Positions 35,714-45,819 of a stretch of DNA of 64,000 bases are shown here, piece by piece (position 1 is the first letter of the stretch; each line of letters begins with the position of its first letter). Source of the stretch: Tamlana sp. I1 (GTDB lineage Bacteria; Bacteroidota; Bacteroidia; Flavobacteriales; Flavobacteriaceae); contig NZ_JACLAF010000006.1 in assembly GCF_015355625.1 (NCBI RefSeq), positions 184,996-248,995 on the forward strand. Reading direction: 5' to 3'. The notes beneath the pieces were generated by a model, which was given only the letters and a program-made list of their open reading frames with translations, was not told the DNA's origin and made no database searches. A program made the translations under genes and the position numbers.

Positions 35714-36244
35714 TTGACCAACACTTTATTCCTTATTAATAAAAAAGCATGCTTAGTTTTTGCTCTTTTCTTCTTCTGTATTTTAAAAATAGAGGCGCAA
35801 CAGCCCACTAACGACTTCTGGAATCACGTTCGATTTGGAGGAAGTTTAGGATTAAGCTTTGGTGATAATTTTTTTAGTGGCACTATTGCGCCAAGTGGAA
35901 TTTATCAATTTAACAACAAATTTGCTTTAGGTTTAGGCTTAAACGCGACATTTAACAACCAAAAAGATGTTTACAAATCTACCATTCTTGGCGGTAGCGT
36001 TATAGGCTTATATAATATTATTGAAGCCATACAAGTTTCGGCAGAATTTGAACAACTTCATGTAGACCGAAATTACAGAAACAGTGCCTACTACGACGAC
36101 AAATATTGGTTGTCATCTTTATATTTAGGCGCTGGTTACAGAACAGGAAACATTACTTTTGGGATAAGATATGATGTTTTATACAACAACGGCAAGAGTA
36201 TTTACACCAATCCATGGTCGCCATTTTTTAGAGTTTATTTTTAA
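35714..36244 (+). CDS. outer-membrane beta-barrel protein next to sucA
   Basis: A 176-residue exported protein with signal peptide (KKACLVFALFFFCILKIEA, cut before Q) and a small barrel (GGSLGLSFGDNFFSGTIAPS, ending SPFFRVYF). The start codon is a TTG at 35714; no in-frame ATG exists before the signal peptide. In Flavobacteria this protein is often labelled alpha-ketoglutarate decarboxylase only because it lies next to sucA; the sequence shows no decarboxylase features. True function unknown. Confidence 0.75.
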   Translation: MTNTLFLINKKACLVFALFFFCILKIEAQQPTNDFWNHVRFGGSLGLSFGDNFFSGTIAPSGIYQFNNKFALGLGLNATFNNQKDVYKSTILGGSVIGLYNIIEAIQVSAEFEQLHVDRNYRNSAYYDDKYWLSSLYLGAGYRTGNITFGIRYDVLYNNGKSIYTNPWSPFFRVYF

Positions 36245-36371
36245 TAGCTGACGTTTTTTACACAGCCTGTGTTTCTATAAATTATGAAGAAATCATCTAG
36301 ATACAACCCATGATTTTTATCATAGATATTCATAGTGAAACCCTGTAATTTTGAATTTTAAATTTCCGAAG

Positions 36372-36869
36372 ATGAAAAAAAGTTTAAAAGTACTATTAGC
36401 CGTATTAGTTACTACACTTATCGCTTGCGGTGAAAAAGAAGAAAAAAAGAAAGCTGGTTTTTCTTATGAAAACACTTCAACAGAAACCACATCTGTTGAA
36501 GCAACCAAAAACCTACCACCATCTAAAACCATCGATTTAACCAGCAAGGGTATTGGCGCCGTTACTTCGTTAACTTTAGATGCCAATATAAATACTGAAT
36601 TAGCCAAAACTGGTTCTAAAATATTTAACAGAACCTGCACCTCTTGCCACAGAACCGACAAAAAATTTATTGGCCCTGCTCCTAAAGACATTTTAAAACG
36701 AAGAACACCAGAATGGGTTATGAATATTATGCTAAACCCTGAAAAAATGGTAAAGCAAGATTCTTTAGCAAAAGCACTTTTAGCCGAATTTAACGGCTCG
36801 CCAATGCCATATCAAGGTCTTACTGAAGATGATGCCAGAGCGCTATTAGAATACTTTAGAACGCTTTAA
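36372..36869 (+). CDS. lipoprotein cytochrome c
   Basis: A 165-residue monohaem cytochrome c anchored as a lipoprotein. The start at 36372 gives a signal sequence ending in LIAC, with Cys as the lipid-modified residue; a longer start at 36351 is unlikely. One haem site CTSCH lies near residue 96 and an axial Met is in NGSPMPYQGL. A spacer of about 60 residues with many Thr and Lys connects the anchor to the haem domain. Possible role in respiratory electron transfer or oxidase supply in the periplasm. Confidence 0.85.
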   Translation: MKKSLKVLLAVLVTTLIACGEKEEKKKAGFSYENTSTETTSVEATKNLPPSKTIDLTSKGIGAVTSLTLDANINTELAKTGSKIFNRTCTSCHRTDKKFIGPAPKDILKRRTPEWVMNIMLNPEKMVKQDSLAKALLAEFNGSPMPYQGLTEDDARALLEYFRTL

Positions 36870-36923
36870 TACCAATTATAATTCGATGCTAAAAAGCAAC
36901 TAGATATTGACTTTTATCCATAA

Positions 36924-36953
36924 AAAAATGCGAAGCAGTTGCTTCGCATTTTT
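36924..36953. terminator. bidirectional terminator between cytochrome c and atpC
   Basis: Stem of 14 base pairs (36924-36937 with 36940-36953, core ATGCGAAGCA / TGCTTCGCAT), with A-run before and T-run after. It serves both converging genes. Confidence 0.85.
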
Positions 36954-36980
36954 AATATTATATAACTTATGAAATAAAAT

Positions 36981-37274
36981 TTAATCGGCTAAAATAATGG
37001 CTTTATTATCTTTCATTTCTATCGTTCCAGATTTAATCTCAAATGTTAACACTTTATTGTCCATCATATGAGGTTTTAGTTCTGGATGAAGTTTATCAAA
37101 ATCCAAATGTCTTTGAGTATGCACTCGTATCTTCACAGTTCCTGCAGTTAATAAAGATACTATAGGCGCGTGATTTTTAAGTATTTCAAACTCACCCTCA
37201 ACGCCTGGCACTATGATAGCATCAACTTCTGAACTTAAATAAATAGCTTCTGGCGATACAATTTCTAAATACAT
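36981..37274 (-). CDS. atpC: ATP synthase epsilon subunit, short form
   Basis: F1 epsilon subunit, 97 residues. It has only the N-terminal beta-sandwich (YLEIVSPEAIYLSSEVDAII, then GEFEILKNHAPIVSLLTAG); the C-terminal helical hairpin that inhibits the enzyme in other bacteria is absent, as usual in Bacteroidota. It lies 77 bases after atpD. The other subunits are not in this window, in line with the split atp operon of this phylum. Confidence 0.93.
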   Translation of the reverse strand: MYLEIVSPEAIYLSSEVDAIIVPGVEGEFEILKNHAPIVSLLTAGTVKIRVHTQRHLDFDKLHPELKPHMMDNKVLTFEIKSGTIEMKDNKAIILAD

Positions 37275-37351
37275 ATATTGTAGTTGTTTGTTATTTGTTG
37301 ATGATTGTTGGCAGAAAAACTATAAACCAACAACTAAAAACCATTAACCAA

Positions 37352-38863
<1,512 letters not shown>

Positions 38864-38921
38864 TTATGTATTTAATATTATGCGACTTAATTGAGTGAAA
38901 ACACTTTTTGTTTTCGCGCTG

Positions 38922-38929
38922 CAAAGATA
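38922..38929 (-). promoter_or_regulatory. -7 promoter box for atpDC
   Basis: On the minus strand TATCTTTG, an exact TAnnTTTG match, about 60 bases upstream of atpD. The remaining bases to 39093 hold no gene. Confidence 0.55.
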
Positions 38930-39089
38930 TATTTTTTAATTTAAAATGAAAGTTGTTTTTAATGCTTTTTTAGACTGAAAAAAGCAGCTTCAATTTATGC
39001 CTATTTTTTCTTTGTAAAATCGTTCGTTTTCTGAAAAATGTTATACTTGAAACCACCTTAATTTGATGGTGTTTAGCAACGTTACAAAA

Positions 39090-39135
39090 TAAAATCGACT
39101 GAATTCGAAGTTTAAAAACTAAGAATCCAGTCGAT
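39090..39135 (-). terminator. terminator of the beta-helix lipoprotein gene
   Basis: ATCGACTG (39094-39101) pairs with CAGTCGAT (39128-39135), with further pairing inside (AATTC-type arms with one mismatch). The minus-strand T-run corresponds to the A-rich stretch just before 39094. Confidence 0.6.
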
Positions 39136-39162
39136 ATATTATAATTGATTTTTTTTAACCTC

Positions 39163-40356
39163 TTACTTTGTAACTACAAAAGTTTGGTCAGCCCAATCGA
39201 AAGCAGTTAAATCTGCTCCTACTCCAGCTTTAGCTACTACCGTATTATTTGATGGCACTGTAATACCATCTGTAATCACAGCAACATCACCGTTAATAGC
39301 ACCACCAACTTTATCTGCTCCTACAGTACCTTGAGCAAATGCACTTGTTAATGTTAAAGTACCATCTCCTTTATCGTCTTTAGTATCTATTCTACCTTCA
39401 AAACTAGCAGAACCATAAGCTGCAAAAAGAACATTATTAATAGTAGCCACTGTACCTCTTCTAATTTCTGCTCCTGCCTTAAGAGCAACATCAGGATTAA
39501 GATTTAGAATGGTTACATTGTTTAATGTTGGCATTGAAATAGGTAATGCTGAAGCATCAGATTCATTACTATCACCTTCAATACCTCTTGGATCGCTACT
39601 AGCAGCATCAAATCCATCATTACGAACTCCAAAAGCATTGGTAATGGTTCCTGTGTATCCTCCAGTCCAATCGAACATATCGTCACCAATATTAGCACAA
39701 TACACATTAGTAACATTTACGCTACCTCCAAAAAACTCAATACCATCATCGTTACCGTCGCTTACAACAATATTATTTACTATTGTTTTGTTACCAACAC
39801 CGAAAAACGAAATACCATTAAACTCTTGCTCTCCATTAATTTTAGCACCAGTATATTCAGCAATAACATAACTTAACTCACCAGAATTATCATCATTAAC
39901 TGTACCACCATATAGTAATCCAGCAACTTCAGATTGTACATCTGTACCTTTATTAGAAGGTGCTTTACCCGCTAATACAAGTCCACCCCAATCTCCTGCT
40001 TTAGGAGAGCTCGCATCCGATGTAAAAACAATAGGTTTAGCAGCTGTTCCTTTTGCAATTATTTTAGCTCCTCTTTCAACAGCTAAAAAAACATCTGTTC
40101 TTCCGCTTTTTGCTTTAATAACAGTTCCAGGCTCAATAGTTAATGTAGCCCCTTCTTTTACAGTAACCGATCCTGTTAAAGTATATGCTACACTAGCCAA
40201 TAATTTACTGTCTTCAGTAATGTTTCCTATTAATTCACTTCCTGTAATATCACCTCCATTTTCTGGAGCTTCTATGTTTCTATTATCATCATCAGATGAA
40301 CAAGAGAAGATTGAAATAACACATGCAATTACTAATAAATTTTTTAAAGTTTTCAT
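39163..40356 (-). CDS. beta-helix-like surface lipoprotein, partner of a TonB-dependent receptor
   Basis: A 397-residue lipoprotein: signal sequence ending in SIFSC with the modified Cys, followed by an acidic stretch (SSDDDNRN) of the kind that marks surface-exported lipoproteins in Bacteroidota. The rest has repeated short turns (GATLTIEPGTVIKAKSG, GDWGGLVLAG, DDGIEFFGGSVNVTNV) consistent with a parallel beta-helix. Similar proteins are often called multidrug transporter by mistake; nothing here suggests transport. It lies downstream of the TonB receptor gene with its own promoter and shares its regulatory repeats. It may bind the receptor's ligand at the surface. Confidence 0.75.
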   Translation of the reverse strand: MKTLKNLLVIACVISIFSCSSDDDNRNIEAPENGGDITGSELIGNITEDSKLLASVAYTLTGSVTVKEGATLTIEPGTVIKAKSGRTDVFLAVERGAKIIAKGTAAKPIVFTSDASSPKAGDWGGLVLAGKAPSNKGTDVQSEVAGLLYGGTVNDDNSGELSYVIAEYTGAKINGEQEFNGISFFGVGNKTIVNNIVVSDGNDDGIEFFGGSVNVTNVYCANIGDDMFDWTGGYTGTITNAFGVRNDGFDAASSDPRGIEGDSNESDASALPISMPTLNNVTILNLNPDVALKAGAEIRRGTVATINNVLFAAYGSASFEGRIDTKDDKGDGTLTLTSAFAQGTVGADKVGGAINGDVAVITDGITVPSNNTVVAKAGVGADLTAFDWADQTFVVTK

Positions 40357-40382
40357 TTGATTTTTTAATTATTATTTTGATG

Positions 40383-40438
40383 CAAAGCAAAGGCTTAATA
40401 TTAAATACAATCTTACCGATGTATTAGTAAAACGTTAA
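40383..40438 (-). promoter_or_regulatory. Pho-box-like repeats and -7 box of the lipoprotein gene
   Basis: On the minus strand three contiguous 11-base units: TTAACGTTTTA (40438-40428), CTAATACATCG (40427-40417) and GTAAGATTGTA (40416-40406). Fifteen bases later comes TTGCTTTG (40390-40383). The same units and spacing occur before the two neighbouring genes. Confidence 0.55.
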
Positions 40439-40554
40439 GGATTATTGCCAATGTTAAGCCTATGTTTATTGAAGAGAAATAGATTTCACAGAAGTTGATT
40501 ATACTTAAATATTTCTATGAATTAGCATACATTTAGGAATCTTTTTTTTAGTTA

Positions 40555-40594
40555 CAAAAATGCCTCCAAAAGCGAAACACGATTTGGAGGCATT
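40555..40594 (-). terminator. terminator of the TonB-dependent receptor gene
   Basis: TGCCTCCAAA (40561-40570) pairs with TTTGGAGGCA (40583-40592), with an A-run to its left that is a T-run on the minus strand. Confidence 0.8.
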
Positions 40595-40635
40595 ATAATA
40601 TGATTGATATTTTTTGTTTTTTTTGTTTTCTAGCA

Positions 40636-43407
40636 CTAAAAATTAAGAACCAAGCCAGCGGTTACCGTTACCCCATTTTTATATGAGTTCATAATCGGTT
40701 TTCCTGGTACATCTCTATATCTGTCAAAACTTGGGTTTAATAAGTTTTTAGCATTAAACTTAAAACCTATTTGTTCGTTAAATTGGTGTTTAAAAACAAA
40801 ATCTAAAATAGGAACTGCTTTTTCAATAATATTTTCTTGAAAGTTTGTCCCGATACTGTACACCTTATCGCTTTGATAATTAAAAACCAAGGTTGAAATA
40901 GTTTCTTTGTCGTTTTTAGTAAATCTATAAGACACATCGGCATTTACTGTAAAAGGTGAAGCACCTTCTAATTGCGAGCTATCGCCTGTGTAATTAAACA
41001 GTGTATTACTTTTATTAAAAATTAAGTCGGTTTTCATAATGGTTGCATTCGTTCCAACCGATAATGTCTGCGACTTATTATTATCATCAACCTCTTTACT
41101 AAAAACATCTACTTTAGCTTCAATTTCTGCTCCATATATGGTAGCATCACCAGAGTTATCAAAAGTAAAATCTCTTTCTACCGCCGAAGTACGCTCTAAA
41201 CGGTTAATAGAATTTTCAATTAATTTACCAAATACACCAACGGCGATTAATTCACTTTTCTCCGGAAATAATTCAAATTTAATTTCAGCATTATAATTAT
41301 CTGAAGGAATTAAAGCAGGGTTTCCTGTTTCTTGATAGTTAATACCTTCATAAGTAAAAGGTGCAATTTCTTTAAACTGCGGATAGGTATAGGTCATGCT
41401 TCCAGAAGCTCTTAAATTAATCTTCTCGTTAAGCTCATATTTTAAGTTTAAAGCTGGTAGTACATAGTTTTTATCTAACGCAATATCCCCTATACTCGGA
41501 TAACCTGCTACGCTAATGTTAACATCCCAATCAACATTCATTTTAATGCTTTCTGCGCGAATACCAATATTTGTTGTGAACTTGTCGCTAAACTTGTAAA
41601 CTAAATCAGCGAAAGCGGCATGAGTTGTTTTATCGGCATCATATAATTGCGGACGAAAAGTTTCATCGTCATCATTATTTCTACCTCTAGAAGTTTCTAC
41701 ACCAAAAATACCGTTATCTAAATTGTCTTGGTTAAAAGTGGCATCTAAATTATTAACATCTACAAATGTACCTGTAGGGTTTGCAAAATTATGATCGTAA
41801 TATATCCCATCAAATTTTCTATTTGTTAACCTTCCGTTGTAACCTAAAGTCACTTTTCCTTTGTTTTCCGAACGGTCTCCAAAATATTTAATAGCCTCTA
41901 AATTTCCGGCAATATCATCTTCAAATAAGTTACCGTAAAATCGGCTATTATCTCTCACAGCATTTTGAGAAATTAAAGTCCTATTTGTATCGTTATCTAT
42001 AATGAAGGTGTTTTTTCTTCTGTCTGGCTCGTCATTATAAATAGCATTGTAACTTAACCCAGCATTGACATCAACAGATTCACCAAATCTATTGGTAGAC
42101 AATAATTGATTTACAAAAAGCCTGTTTTGAATTTCGGTTTGTAAATTTAAGTTTATTAATCGGTTATCGTCATCGTCTCTTCCTATATCTGGAGTAGTTC
42201 CAACAAAATCTTCAATTTCTTGAGAATTGGAATGGATGAACAAATTATTGTAGCTTATTTTATGATTGTTATTAATTTTATAAACTAAATTCCCCATTAA
42301 CATGGTAGAAGCACCATAACTATAGGTTTTAGTGTCAAACTCGGAACCAACATTACCAAAATTAACAATGTTTGCCGAGCGCCCTTCTTGATACTCGTAA
42401 GCATTACTAAAAGACCCTACTAAAAAGATTCCTAAACTGCTTTCATCAGAAATCTTAATTTTATTTCCGTAGTTTAATGACAAGCCAAAATTAGGATTCG
42501 CTTTGGTTTGATTTGGTGAAAAACTATTTTCAAAATTATAAACAGTAAGATCGTTTATACTTGTTTTAGTATTTTTAACAACACCAAACCAATTAGCTCC
42601 ATCCATTTGTTTAAAATCCTTAAATGTAGTTTGAGAGTTTACTGCGGAAGACACTTCAAAGTTAAAAAAAGATTTTCCAGACATTTCTTTGCTTACAATA
42701 TCTACACTTGCTCCAGCAACATCTGAAGATGCTGTTGAAGAAAACGACTTAGCAATCCCTACATTTTCAATAACACCTGTACCAAATAATGATAAATCGA
42801 TGTTTTTATTTCTAGGATCGTTTGAAGGCAGTGGTAAACCGTTTAAAGTCGTATTGTTATAACGATCGCCTAAACCTCGAACATATATTTTACTAGAACC
42901 TTCCTTTTTGTTAACACCAGTAACTTTTAAAGTTGCCGCACCAGCATCTGAAACTGCTTTTTTAGATAATTCTTGAGCTCCAATTGCTTGTTTTATGGTA
43001 ACTGCTTTTTTCTGCTCCAACAACAAAGCGGTTTCGCTTTCTCTCTTTGTGGTTGTTGTAATAACTACCTCATCTAGAGTTGCTGCACTGGCACTCATTA
43101 CCACATTAACTTCTTTTGTTTTCCCCCCTTCAATAACAACCTCTATTTCTTGAGATTGGTACCCCACAAAACTAAACTGTAAAGTATAGGTGCCTGGTTC
43201 TAAATTGTCGAAAAAGTACAAACCATCAAAATCTGAAGTCGTTCCTTTTGTTGTTCCTTTAATTAAAACGTTAGCAAAAGCTAATGGCTCGTTGTTATAT
43301 TCTTTATCGGTTAACAAACCTTTAACCGAGCCTGTATTTTGCGCATATGTAAACGCCGATGTAATAATTGTAAAAAGTAAAATAAATTTTTTCATTGTTT
43401 TTGTCAT
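40636..43407 (-). CDS. TonB-dependent outer-membrane receptor
   Basis: A 923-residue outer-membrane receptor. ATG at 43407 is chosen because upstream in-frame codons lie in the promoter. Signal peptide (KFILLFTIITSAFTYA, cut before Q), an N-terminal carboxypeptidase-like regulatory domain (about 30-115, GSVKGLLTDKEYNNEPLA), a plug domain (about 130-240, RGLGDRYNNTTLNGLPLPS) and a 22-strand barrel ending KNGVTVTAGLVLNF. Energy would come from TonB with ExbB/ExbD proteins such as those at 25519-27839. The substrate is not known. No SusD gene follows; a beta-helix lipoprotein does, so this is not a classic glycan-uptake pair. Confidence 0.92.
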   Translation of the reverse strand: MTKTMKKFILLFTIITSAFTYAQNTGSVKGLLTDKEYNNEPLAFANVLIKGTTKGTTSDFDGLYFFDNLEPGTYTLQFSFVGYQSQEIEVVIEGGKTKEVNVVMSASAATLDEVVITTTTKRESETALLLEQKKAVTIKQAIGAQELSKKAVSDAGAATLKVTGVNKKEGSSKIYVRGLGDRYNNTTLNGLPLPSNDPRNKNIDLSLFGTGVIENVGIAKSFSSTASSDVAGASVDIVSKEMSGKSFFNFEVSSAVNSQTTFKDFKQMDGANWFGVVKNTKTSINDLTVYNFENSFSPNQTKANPNFGLSLNYGNKIKISDESSLGIFLVGSFSNAYEYQEGRSANIVNFGNVGSEFDTKTYSYGASTMLMGNLVYKINNNHKISYNNLFIHSNSQEIEDFVGTTPDIGRDDDDNRLINLNLQTEIQNRLFVNQLLSTNRFGESVDVNAGLSYNAIYNDEPDRRKNTFIIDNDTNRTLISQNAVRDNSRFYGNLFEDDIAGNLEAIKYFGDRSENKGKVTLGYNGRLTNRKFDGIYYDHNFANPTGTFVDVNNLDATFNQDNLDNGIFGVETSRGRNNDDDETFRPQLYDADKTTHAAFADLVYKFSDKFTTNIGIRAESIKMNVDWDVNISVAGYPSIGDIALDKNYVLPALNLKYELNEKINLRASGSMTYTYPQFKEIAPFTYEGINYQETGNPALIPSDNYNAEIKFELFPEKSELIAVGVFGKLIENSINRLERTSAVERDFTFDNSGDATIYGAEIEAKVDVFSKEVDDNNKSQTLSVGTNATIMKTDLIFNKSNTLFNYTGDSSQLEGASPFTVNADVSYRFTKNDKETISTLVFNYQSDKVYSIGTNFQENIIEKAVPILDFVFKHQFNEQIGFKFNAKNLLNPSFDRYRDVPGKPIMNSYKNGVTVTAGLVLNF

Positions 43408-43419
43408 GATTTCACGGCG

Positions 43420-43497
43420 CAAAGAAACCACAGTATTGTCATCAGAATGTTACCTCATGATTAAAGAACGGTAATAAAAGTGTTAGCTTAAGGTTAT
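43420..43497 (-). promoter_or_regulatory. Pho-box-like repeat array and -7 box of the TonB receptor gene
   Basis: Six contiguous 11-base units on the minus strand, from 43497: ATAACCTTAAG, CTAACACTTTT, ATTACCGTTCT, TTAATCATGAG, GTAACATTCTG, ATGACAATACT (ending at 43432). Four bases later comes TTTCTTTG (43427-43420). Counted from GTAACATTCTG, the distance to the -7-like box is 15 bases, the same as at the two sister promoters. Confidence 0.6.
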
Positions 43498-43581
43498 GGC
43501 ATTGCGAAGGATTGGTAAGGTTATTTACATTAAATTAACATTGTATTTGTAACTGTTTTGAATAGATGTATTCTAAAAACA

Positions 43582-43619
43582 AAAAAAGCTACTTCCATTT
43601 TACCGAAAGTAGCTTTTTT
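43582..43619 (-). terminator. terminator of the carboxypeptidase-like domain gene
   Basis: AGCTACTT (43587-43594) pairs with AAGTAGCT (43607-43614), loop CCATTTTACCGA, with A-run on the left and T-run on the right. For the minus-strand gene ending at 43660. Confidence 0.8.
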
Positions 43620-43659
43620 GAATTTCAATCTGAATTAACCAGATTACAATGCTGTAATT

Positions 43660-44049
43660 CTATTTGTTTGTTGTTGCTATTGAAGGCTCTTCTACATCTG
43701 CACTAGCAAACAAAGCTGCCAAATCGTTTAATGAAACTGTACTAGCTCCTAAGTATAATTTTAAATCTTCATTATTTGAAGCTGCTACATTTACTTTTGT
43801 TTCTTTAGTTTCATAACCTACAAAACTGTAAACCAAAGTATAGGTTCCTTCCTTAAGATTTTCAAAAGTAAATAAACCCGTTTCATTTGATAATGCTTCC
43901 GCTCCCGTTTCTTTAATAGAAACTTTAGCATATAATAATGGTGCGTTAGCTTCTTCTAAATCTAATATATGTCCGTTGATTACTCCTGAATTCTGAGCAA
44001 AACCAAAAGCTGATACTAAAAATACAAGGGTATATAAAAACTGTTTCAT
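43660..44049 (-). CDS. free-standing carboxypeptidase-like regulatory domain protein
   Basis: A 129-residue exported protein with signal peptide (FLYTLVFLVSAFGFA, cut before Q) and one carboxypeptidase-D regulatory-like domain (INGHILDLEEANAPLLYAKV, TFENLKEGTYTLVYSFVGYE). The domain looks like the N-terminal extension of the TonB receptor that lies downstream, as if freed from its barrel. A short tail follows (SLNDLAALFASADVEEPS). It lies upstream of the receptor on the same strand but has its own terminator and promoter. It might bind the same partner as the receptor extension. Confidence 0.75.
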   Translation of the reverse strand: MKQFLYTLVFLVSAFGFAQNSGVINGHILDLEEANAPLLYAKVSIKETGAEALSNETGLFTFENLKEGTYTLVYSFVGYETKETKVNVAASNNEDLKLYLGASTVSLNDLAALFASADVEEPSIATTNK

Positions 44050-44155
44050 TTGTTTATAATTATTTAACTGTCACACGCAGCATCCTTTTCAATTATTTTC
44101 TTGGGTACCACGTTTTAGTTATGGATGTTTCAAATTAGCAACATAAAATGTTTTG

Positions 44156-44233
44156 CAAAGTAACTACAGAACTCTAAAAAGTATGTTACCAAAAGATTAA
44201 ACCTAAATGATTAAAATGTTACCGTAATGTTAA
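44156..44233 (-). promoter_or_regulatory. Pho-box-like repeat array and -7 box of the small domain gene
   Basis: On the minus strand five contiguous 11-base units: TTAACATTACG, GTAACATTTTA, ATCATTTAGGT, TTAATCTTTTG, GTAACATACTT (44233 to 44179). After 15 bases comes TTACTTTG (44163-44156). Units 4 and 5 match those of the TonB receptor promoter at the same distance from the -7 box. Confidence 0.6.
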
Positions 44234-44396
44234 GCGCACCTATTTTTAAATCATTAAAAAAATCGCGACTCTTAATTCTATAAGCGAAATGCTCTTTTGG
44301 CTTTTATCGAATACCCATGTTTTTTAATCTAAGAAGCATGTATTAGCCCTATAATTTTAATGAAATTAGTATCTTGGCAGCACTTAAAAAACGACT
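44234..44396. other. gene-free stretch before dgt
   Basis: No gene seen. Near the dgt start the sequence reads TATCTTGG (44370-44377), a weak relative of the -7 consensus. Confidence 0.3.
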
Positions 44397-45737
44397 ATGA
44401 ACTGGGAGCAACTATTATCCTTAAAACGCTTTGGCGATACCAATAAACGATTAAGAAAAGAGCAAGATGAAAACCGAATTGGTTTTGAAGTTGATTATGA
44501 TCGTATTATATTTTCTTCGGAATTTAGAAGCCTTCAGGATAAAACCCAGGTGATCCCATTATCGAACACCGATTTTGTGCACACCCGCTTAACACACAGT
44601 TTGGAGGTTAGTGTTGTTGGGCGCTCTTTAGGACGAAGCGTAGGCCACAAATTATTAGAAAAACATCCGCATTTAAAAAACATACACGGTTATCAGGCCA
44701 ACGATTTTGGAGCTATTGTTGCGGCGGCTGCTTTGGCGCACGATATAGGAAATCCCCCTTTTGGACATTCAGGAGAAAAAGCTATTGGTGAGTTTTTTAT
44801 AAATGGTAAAGGGAAAAATTTTAAAGCGCAATTAACCGACAAAGGATATCAAGATTTATGTGATTTTGAAGGCAATGCCAACGGATTTAAAATTTTAACC
44901 GAAAGCAGAGCAGGTCGTCCAGGCGGTATTCGTTTAAGTTATGCTACCCTTGGCGCTTTTACCAAATACCCTAAAGAATCGCTACCTAAAAAACCTACCA
45001 AACATATTGCCGATAAAAAATACGGCTTTTTTCAATCTGAGAAAGACAACTTTGAAGATGTAGCCAACGAACTTGGTTTAATAAAACGCAGCGAAAAAAA
45101 CATAAGTTATTCTAGGCATCCTTTAACTTTTTTAGTTGAAGCTGCCGATGATATTTGCTATACCATTATCGATTTTGAAGACGGCATCAATCTGGGGTTA
45201 ATTCAAGAAGAATTCGCCTTGGAATATCTTTCTAAAATCATAAGAAAAAATATTATTCCAGAACATTACTATGCCCTTTCAACTAAAAAAGATCGCATTG
45301 GTTATTTACGCGCTTTAGCCATTGGCACCCTAATTAATGAAGCTGTAGATATTTTTATGGCCAACGAAGAAGCTATTTTAAATGGTGAATTTGACTGTGC
45401 GCTTTTAGACAAAAGTGCCTACGATGCGCAAATTAAAGATGTTATTAAAATTAGCATCGACAACGTGTATCAATCTACCGAAGTTATCGATAAAGAAATT
45501 GTTGGTTACGGCGTTATCAATACACTTTTAGATACCTATACTTCGGCAGTAAATAATACGTTTAACAACACAGCTTCCAATTACGATAAGCTTATTTTAA
45601 AAGGTTTGCCAGACACACTAAAAACCGATCATGAGGATTTATACACGCGTTTACTAAGCGTTTGCCATTATGTTTCGTTATTGTCTGACAGCAAAGCCAT
45701 TTTAGATTATAAAAAGATAAAAGGCTTAGGATTTTAA
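44397..45737 (+). CDS. dgt: deoxyguanosinetriphosphate triphosphohydrolase
   Basis: HD-domain dNTP triphosphohydrolase, 446 residues, which splits dGTP or other dNTPs to nucleoside and tripolyphosphate. The HD motif is intact: HTRLTHSLEVSVVGRSLG, AAALAHDIGNPPFGHSGE (His-Asp pair) and the later DDICYTIIDFEDGI. The N-terminal RKEQDENRIGFEVDYDRIIF precedes the SSEFRSLQDKTQV motif typical of the family. Some dGTPases act in phage defence by lowering dNTP pools; there is no contextual evidence for that here. Confidence 0.95.
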   Translation: MNWEQLLSLKRFGDTNKRLRKEQDENRIGFEVDYDRIIFSSEFRSLQDKTQVIPLSNTDFVHTRLTHSLEVSVVGRSLGRSVGHKLLEKHPHLKNIHGYQANDFGAIVAAAALAHDIGNPPFGHSGEKAIGEFFINGKGKNFKAQLTDKGYQDLCDFEGNANGFKILTESRAGRPGGIRLSYATLGAFTKYPKESLPKKPTKHIADKKYGFFQSEKDNFEDVANELGLIKRSEKNISYSRHPLTFLVEAADDICYTIIDFEDGINLGLIQEEFALEYLSKIIRKNIIPEHYYALSTKKDRIGYLRALAIGTLINEAVDIFMANEEAILNGEFDCALLDKSAYDAQIKDVIKISIDNVYQSTEVIDKEIVGYGVINTLLDTYTSAVNNTFNNTASNYDKLILKGLPDTLKTDHEDLYTRLLSVCHYVSLLSDSKAILDYKKIKGLGF

Positions 45738-45790
45738 ACCCTTTAACAGTGGTAAAACAAAATTCTACGGCAAATTAAATAAGCTTTTCT

Positions 45791-45798
45791 TAACTTTG
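45791..45798 (+). promoter_or_regulatory. -7 promoter box for the cupin-like gene
   Basis: TAACTTTG, an exact TAnnTTTG match, 21 bases before the TTG start at 45820. Confidence 0.5.
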
Positions 45799-45819
45799 TT
45801 TTAATAAATATTTTTAGCC

